The notes under the pieces are model-generated. The model did not search any database, was not told the DNA's origin, and was given only the letters and a program-made list of their open reading frames with translations. The position numbers and the translations under genes are program-made. Source: Nonomuraea angiospora (GTDB taxonomy: Bacteria; Actinomycetota; Actinomycetes; Streptosporangiales; Streptosporangiaceae). From it: a stretch of 64,000 nt of DNA. Location: assembly GCF_014873145.1 (NCBI RefSeq), contig NZ_JADBEK010000001.1, positions 5,394,001 to 5,458,000 on the forward strand. The letters are read 5' to 3'. Numbering within the stretch: position 1 is the first letter of the stretch; each line of letters opens with the position of its first letter. Positions 60,801 to 64,000 of this stretch are shown here, piece after piece.

Positions 60801-61097
60801 GTCAAGCGTCTGCTGGACCTCATCCGAGCGGGTTGCCGCGTCTACGACGACCCCGTTGCCGAGGTCTGCCGCATCTTTAATGCAGCGACTCATGAAGGTG
60901 CGGACATGGACCATTATTCCGACCTGCTTACCGCTGCTATCAGGTCGATGGTCGACGTCACCGAGGAACACGATCTCGACAGCCTCTTCAGCGCCGGGCA
61001 TACCACCGCCCTCACTCAGACCATCGGCGGCCTCGACGACTTCGAACTGATCGCGTTTCTTGCCGTCGTCGACCCGACCTCCGGAGCCGTTGGATGA
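57834..61097 (+). CDS. SNF2-type helicase with PLD-like N terminus
   Basis: A 1087-residue ATPase. The first 220 residues look like a phospholipase-D-like module (LRIAASTFSIFAFEALRKEL, GDRATYLPLQGFTSADLGYE) but no HxKx4D catalytic motif is visible. The SNF2/superfamily 2 motor follows: motif I ADSVGLGKTFTAL (Lys280), motif II VVIDESHNF (363-366), motif III LMLSATPVNNHF, then a long helical insertion and the second lobe KVLIFSAFADTAGYLYREL, IGTDCISEGQNLQDC and QRFGRIDRIG (818-827). The C-terminal 200 residues are unassigned. ATG 57834 has GGAG 9 bases upstream and the stop overlaps DUF4391 (ATGA). It probably moves along DNA for the Mod/Res complex or acts as an alternative effector; inference. 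Confidence 0.85.
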   Translation: MRIIDNVNELLGDDLKAEIGPGTKLRIAASTFSIFAFEALRKELERIEELEFIFTSPSFVTTKATDRLPKERREFFIPHGRNGESTLYGSEFEIRLRNKMTQRAIARECAEWVRRKVCFRSNKTGAPMQQFAIVGDRATYLPLQGFTSADLGYERGNAVSNMVTKVDDAPMTSQYVQLFDQIWHNADQLDDVTDAVYDHIASVYAENSPARIYFLILYNLFAEFLDDISEDTLPNDLTGYRDSAIWKSLYNFQRDAATGIINKLETYNGCILADSVGLGKTFTALAVIKYYELRNKSVLVLAPKKLAENWTNYNANLTTNIFASDRFNYDVLAHTDLSRTKGESLGIPLDRVNWGNYDLVVIDESHNFRNADFTIEKETRYQRLMRQVIQQGVKTKVLMLSATPVNNHFTDLRNQLALAYEGESQNLAAKLDISTSVEEVFRQAQRVFNEWSKLPAEQRTTDTILAKLDFDFFELLDAVTIARSRKHIQAFYDTSDIGAFPKRLPPESIQPPLTDVPGVPSFNEMFEQLSSLTLAVYAPLAYVFPSRREKYELLFGKADSGSLRNLGHANRELGIQKLMTVNLLKRLESSVEAFRITLTKLASTVDQAIQAINNHSASVADLIAQIGDLEADDDDFELPPSNTVGTRVQIDLDDIDIESWHRDLVYDAGVINELLTGVSVVTPQHDLKLQALRQRIQDKIAMPINAGNRKVLIFSAFADTAGYLYRELAPGLERAGLHSAVVTGSGAPRTTLGKGFAFQQVLTLFSPRSKSRDLVIPNEKRDIDVLIGTDCISEGQNLQDCDYLINYDIHWNPVRIIQRFGRIDRIGSTNAQIQLVNFWPDISLDEYINLKDRVENRMVIADLAATADDNVLTQESSDTAFRKEQLRKLQEEVIELEDVRTGVSITDLGLNDFRMDLLGYVKEYGDLAAAPKGLHAVVPARPDMGLRPGVLFALRNINADETINRGNRLHPHYLVYLDNDGNVIADHTEVKRLLDLIRAGCRVYDDPVAEVCRIFNAATHEGADMDHYSDLLTAAIRSMVDVTEEHDLDSLFSAGHTTALTQTIGGLDDFELIAFLAVVDPTSGAVG

Positions 61098-61801
61098 GCG
61101 CTCCTCTATATCGTTGGCCAGCGACTGCCAAGTTCGGTCGCGTCATCCCCAAGACCAAGTTCTACGAGCACGCCACCATCTCGACCACGGTGCGGGAGAA
61201 GTTCGTCAATGAGGTCCAGCGAATAACCTGGGCGTACAAACTCGCCGACGAGACGATCCACCTTCGCTGCAGCAGTACCGTGCCCGAGATCCAGGTCTTC
61301 ACCGTCGACGCCAAGGACGACGACGTGAGCGAAACCGTACTTACCGCTATCGACAAAGCCGTGCCTTTCCCGATCATCTTCGAGATCATCCGAGGCACAG
61401 GCAACTACGCCCAAACACGCATGATCGCCGCCCACAAACAACTCGGGAGCACACCGCCACAGTTGAGCGCGTACTTCGCGACAGACTGGCTTCCCGCGGA
61501 CACACCCCGTGCGCCGTTGCCTCCGGCCATCGACCTACCGAGCCTTTACTCGGGTCTCCTGACGCCAATCCTCCCCTTCGCAACCCGCTCTGGGGAGAAA
61601 ATGTCGGAGGTGATCGGCAGGATGGACCAGGCACGCAAGCTCGAACGCGAGATCGCCGGTCTGGAGAGGCGAATTCGAAGCGAACCGCAGCTCAACCGCA
61701 AGGTCGAGCTGCGACGACGGCTTCGCGACCGGACCGCTGCGCTTGCCGCACTGACTGACCCTGCAGCACGAACGACTGAGGACGCCCCGTGGAGAAGCTG
61801 A
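61094..61801 (+). CDS. DUF4391 domain protein
   Basis: A 235-residue protein with ATG overlapping the helicase stop. It reads MSAPLYRWPATAKFGRVIPK, TKFYEHATISTTVREKFVNE, VQRITWAYKLADETIHLRCS and FEIIRGTGNYAQTRMIAAHK, the pattern of DUF4391, a family found almost only between SNF2-like helicases and type III Mod genes. The C terminus is a coiled coil (RMDQARKLEREIAGLERRIR) that could dock onto a partner. Its end overlaps the Mod start by 13 bp. Function unknown; probably a structural or specificity subunit of this system. Confidence 0.85.
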   Translation: MSAPLYRWPATAKFGRVIPKTKFYEHATISTTVREKFVNEVQRITWAYKLADETIHLRCSSTVPEIQVFTVDAKDDDVSETVLTAIDKAVPFPIIFEIIRGTGNYAQTRMIAAHKQLGSTPPQLSAYFATDWLPADTPRAPLPPAIDLPSLYSGLLTPILPFATRSGEKMSEVIGRMDQARKLEREIAGLERRIRSEPQLNRKVELRRRLRDRTAALAALTDPAARTTEDAPWRS

Positions 61802-63726
61802 GGATGCACTCGCCCGATCTAACCGAACGGAACATCGACAAGATCGCTGAACTGTTCCCGACGGTCATCACAGAGGGCCGCGATGAAGAGGGAAACCCCA
61901 CGAGGGCCGTCGACTTCGACCTGCTTCGCCAGGAACTGTCGGACCACGTGATCGAGGGTCCGCAGGAGCGCTATCAGCTCAACTGGCCCGGCAAGCGTGA
62001 GGCGCTCTTCGCAGCGAACGCGCCGATCGCCAAAACACTGCGCCCCGTTCGCGAGGAGTCCGTCGAGTTCGACAGCACACAGAACCTCTTCATCGAAGGA
62101 GACAACCTCGACGCGCTCAAGCTCATTCAGGAGTCCTACCTCGGTAAGATTAAGCTCATCTACATCGACCCGCCCTACAACACGGGTAACGATTTTGTGT
62201 ACTGCGATGACTTCGCAGCGACCACTGCCGAGTACCTGGCCCGGTCAGGCCAGGTTGATGACGAGGGAAACCGTCTAGTCGCAAACACGGAGTCCAACGG
62301 TCGGTTCCACTCGGACTGGCTCAGCATGATGTACCCCAGAGTCAAACTCGCCCGGACCCTCTTGCGGACTGATGGCGTTTTCGTTGCAAGTATCGACAGC
62401 CACGAGACCCACAACCTCAGGAAGATCTGTGATGAAGTTTTCGGTGAACGGAACTTCGTTGCCGAAGCGATCGTCATCGCGAGTCCCAGGGGGCGTCAAT
62501 CCGACTCATTTCTCGCAGGTGTACACGACTCGCTTCTGATCTACGCACGCGACCGGCAGTTCGCCAAGGTCGGAGGGCTTCCTCTCGACGAGGAGCAGAG
62601 GGGCGACTTCAAGTTTCACGATCCAGAACTTGGCCCCTATCGTCTGCTCGGGCTCAGGCAACGGGGGACAGCATCTAAGCGAAGCGACCGGCCCGAGATG
62701 TACTTTCCTATCTATGTTTCCTCAGATGGCGACCGCGTATCAGTGGATTCAGAACCAGGATGGCACGAGGTGCTGCCTCGCAAGTCAGATGGTTCAGATG
62801 GTCGATGGGCGTGGGGACGGGACCGTTGTCGGGCACTGAATCACCTGCTTGTGGCTCGGTGGATCGAGCGCCGCGGGGAGTACGACATATTTACAAAAGA
62901 TGCACTCTTCCGCGAAGGTGTGGAGCGGCAGCGAAAGTTCAAGACGCTCTGGGCCTCAAGTTCATTCGATAACCAGAATGGAACGCAGGAGACTAAAGCC
63001 CTAATGGGCGGCGACTTCATGAGCTACCCAAAACCGGTTGCCCTTATGCGAGACATCTGTTTGCTGGGAGCCCCGGACGGTGGAATTGTGGTTGATCTGT
63101 TCGCTGGCTCGGGCACAACTGCACAGGCAGTGCTGGAGACTTCTGCCATCGACGGCAAGCCACGACAGTTCCTGCTGACACAACTCGATGAGGCGCTGCC
63201 GGAGAAGTCTCCAGCACGCAGGGCCGGCTATGAGACCATCGCCCAACTGAGCCGTGAGCGAATCCGCCGCGCCGCAGCGAAGGTAGCCACCGATGCTGGT
63301 GTCACTGTCGGTGGCCTTGATCTTGGCTTCCGTACCCTACGAGTCGACTCCACGAACCTTGCCGATGTTCTTCGCACACCGGACGGCCTTGGCCAGGATG
63401 AGCTCGACCTGTACACCGACAGCATCAAGCCGGGCAGGACGGAGGAGGATCTGCTGTTCCAGGTTCTGCTTGGCTGGGGACTTGATCTGACGATGCCGAT
63501 CGCGATCGAGGTCTTCGACGGTCGGGAGATCTTTGTCGTCGATGATGGGGCCCTAATCGCATGTTTCGCCGACGAAGTCAGTCCTGCTGTCGTGCGCGAA
63601 ATCGCGAAACGGGAGCCGCTGCGTGTGGTCTTCCGTGATTCGGGTTTCACTACGGATGCTGACCGCATCAACGCCGAGCAGGTGTTCGCTGAGGTTTCGC
63701 CCGCGACCGATGTGAAGGCGATCTGA
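61789..63726 (+). CDS. mod: Type III restriction-modification methyltransferase (Mod)
   Basis: A 645-residue beta-class N6-adenine DNA methyltransferase. GTG 61789 has GAGG upstream and overlaps DUF4391. Motif IV IYIDPPYNTGNDF (D127-P-P-Y) precedes motif I VDLFAGSGTTAQAV (F438), the order of type III Mod proteins. FIEGDNLDALKLIQESYLGK leads into motif IV, and a target-recognition region of about 200 residues (SPRGRQSDSFLAG to KTLWASSSFDN) lies between. It modifies one strand of an asymmetric site and gives specificity to Res. No frameshift or phase-variable repeat is seen. The next gene starts 5 bp after its stop. Confidence 0.93.
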   Translation: MEKLRMHSPDLTERNIDKIAELFPTVITEGRDEEGNPTRAVDFDLLRQELSDHVIEGPQERYQLNWPGKREALFAANAPIAKTLRPVREESVEFDSTQNLFIEGDNLDALKLIQESYLGKIKLIYIDPPYNTGNDFVYCDDFAATTAEYLARSGQVDDEGNRLVANTESNGRFHSDWLSMMYPRVKLARTLLRTDGVFVASIDSHETHNLRKICDEVFGERNFVAEAIVIASPRGRQSDSFLAGVHDSLLIYARDRQFAKVGGLPLDEEQRGDFKFHDPELGPYRLLGLRQRGTASKRSDRPEMYFPIYVSSDGDRVSVDSEPGWHEVLPRKSDGSDGRWAWGRDRCRALNHLLVARWIERRGEYDIFTKDALFREGVERQRKFKTLWASSSFDNQNGTQETKALMGGDFMSYPKPVALMRDICLLGAPDGGIVVDLFAGSGTTAQAVLETSAIDGKPRQFLLTQLDEALPEKSPARRAGYETIAQLSRERIRRAAAKVATDAGVTVGGLDLGFRTLRVDSTNLADVLRTPDGLGQDELDLYTDSIKPGRTEEDLLFQVLLGWGLDLTMPIAIEVFDGREIFVVDDGALIACFADEVSPAVVREIAKREPLRVVFRDSGFTTDADRINAEQVFAEVSPATDVKAI

Positions 63727-63731
63727 GCCCA

Positions 63732-64000
63732 ATGAAGCTTCAGTTCAAGGTTCAGCAATACCAGACCGAGGCCGTGGACTCGGTGGTCGACTGCTTCGCT
63801 GGTCAGCCGCGGGACGACGGGGTATCCTATCGGATCGATCCTGGCCGTCGTGCGAAATCTGTTCAGCCGATGCTTGATTTTCCTGAGACGCCGGACTCAG
63901 GTCTGCGGAACGCAGAGATTACGCTGAGCCCTGCCCGGTTGCTGGAGAACATGCAGTCCGTGCAACGGAGACGGAACCTTCCGCTGTCGAAAACGCTCGT
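63732..64000 (+). CDS. res: Type III restriction enzyme Res subunit (5' part)
   Basis: The window ends inside this gene. The first 89 residues read MKLQFKVQQYQTEAVDSVVD, CFAGQPRDDGVSYRIDPGRR and EITLSPARLLENMQSVQRRR, the standard N terminus of the Res DEAD-box helicase-nuclease (Q-x-Y-Q-x-x-A-V-x-x-V is the Q motif). The P-loop and nuclease domains lie outside. It begins 5 bp after Mod, so it belongs to the same operon and together they cut unmodified DNA after ATP-driven translocation or sliding. Confidence 0.9.
   Translation, partial: MKLQFKVQQYQTEAVDSVVDCFAGQPRDDGVSYRIDPGRRAKSVQPMLDFPETPDSGLRNAEITLSPARLLENMQSVQRRRNLPLSKTL

Noticed and set aside
1..64000. CRISPR arrays or rRNA genes
   Set aside because: No regularly spaced repeats of 25-40 bp and no rRNA-like conserved stretches were seen in reading through.

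Overview
The window is high-GC DNA from an actinomycete. The evidence is dense G/C-ended codons, GTG starts, an XRE (DUF5753) gene followed by a DUF397 gene, actinobacterial DUF4429, integrases of the integrative-element type, and a very large secreted RHS protein with a LamG domain. A Streptosporangiales-like host (for example Nonomuraea) is plausible but is inference. Most of the window is accessory DNA: pieces of at least eight insertion-sequence types, a truncated group II intron and many genes broken by single nonsense codons or frameshifts.

Left part (1-14.8 kb): a broken glycoside hydrolase and an IS5 scrap. Next come a frameshifted serine resolvase and a probable Tn3 transposase tail, which flank two redox/TetR modules (SDR plus TetR; TetR divergent from an NAD(P)-binding protein). 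These are followed by a frameshifted serine hydrolase, a broken IS21 transposase, and a partial integrase beside an attachment site made from the 3' half of tRNA-Arg(TCT). A four-gene minus-strand operon then encodes a TetR repressor, a DrrA/DrrB-like ABC exporter and a methyltransferase, preceded by a 34-bp operator.

Middle (14.8-25.4 kb): a transposase relic truncates an nSTAND-type protein. A largely intact metabolic island follows: TetR, enoyl-CoA hydratase, alpha/beta hydrolase, amidohydrolase, iron-sulfur L-serine dehydratase, a double-length Lrp/AsnC regulator, an MFS transporter and an M20 amidohydrolase, plus a decayed hutI fragment.

Mosaic (25.4-42 kb): DUF4429, an intact rve-type IS with visible inverted repeats, a Phd/YefM antitoxin abutting a convergent unknown gene, XRE/DUF397, an ApeA-like HEPN protein, an ADP-ribosylglycohydrolase, two or three membrane or secreted unknowns, and fragments of IS3, IS5, ISL3 and ISKra4 elements.

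RHS locus (42.2-50 kb): a 2482-residue secreted RHS protein ending in a lysozyme/transglycosylase-like domain, immediately followed by an overlapping three-TM gene that is the obvious immunity candidate.

Right part (50-64 kb): decayed integrative-element genes, an intact IS982, a second attachment site in mirror orientation to the first with its own broken integrase, an intact IS3, and a truncated group II intron. A defence operon runs off the end: Xis-like HTH, SNF2 helicase with a PLD-like N terminus, DUF4391, type III Mod and type III Res. The best candidates for something unusual are this expanded type III R-M operon, the RHS/immunity pair, and the two attP-like sites 44.5 kb apart.
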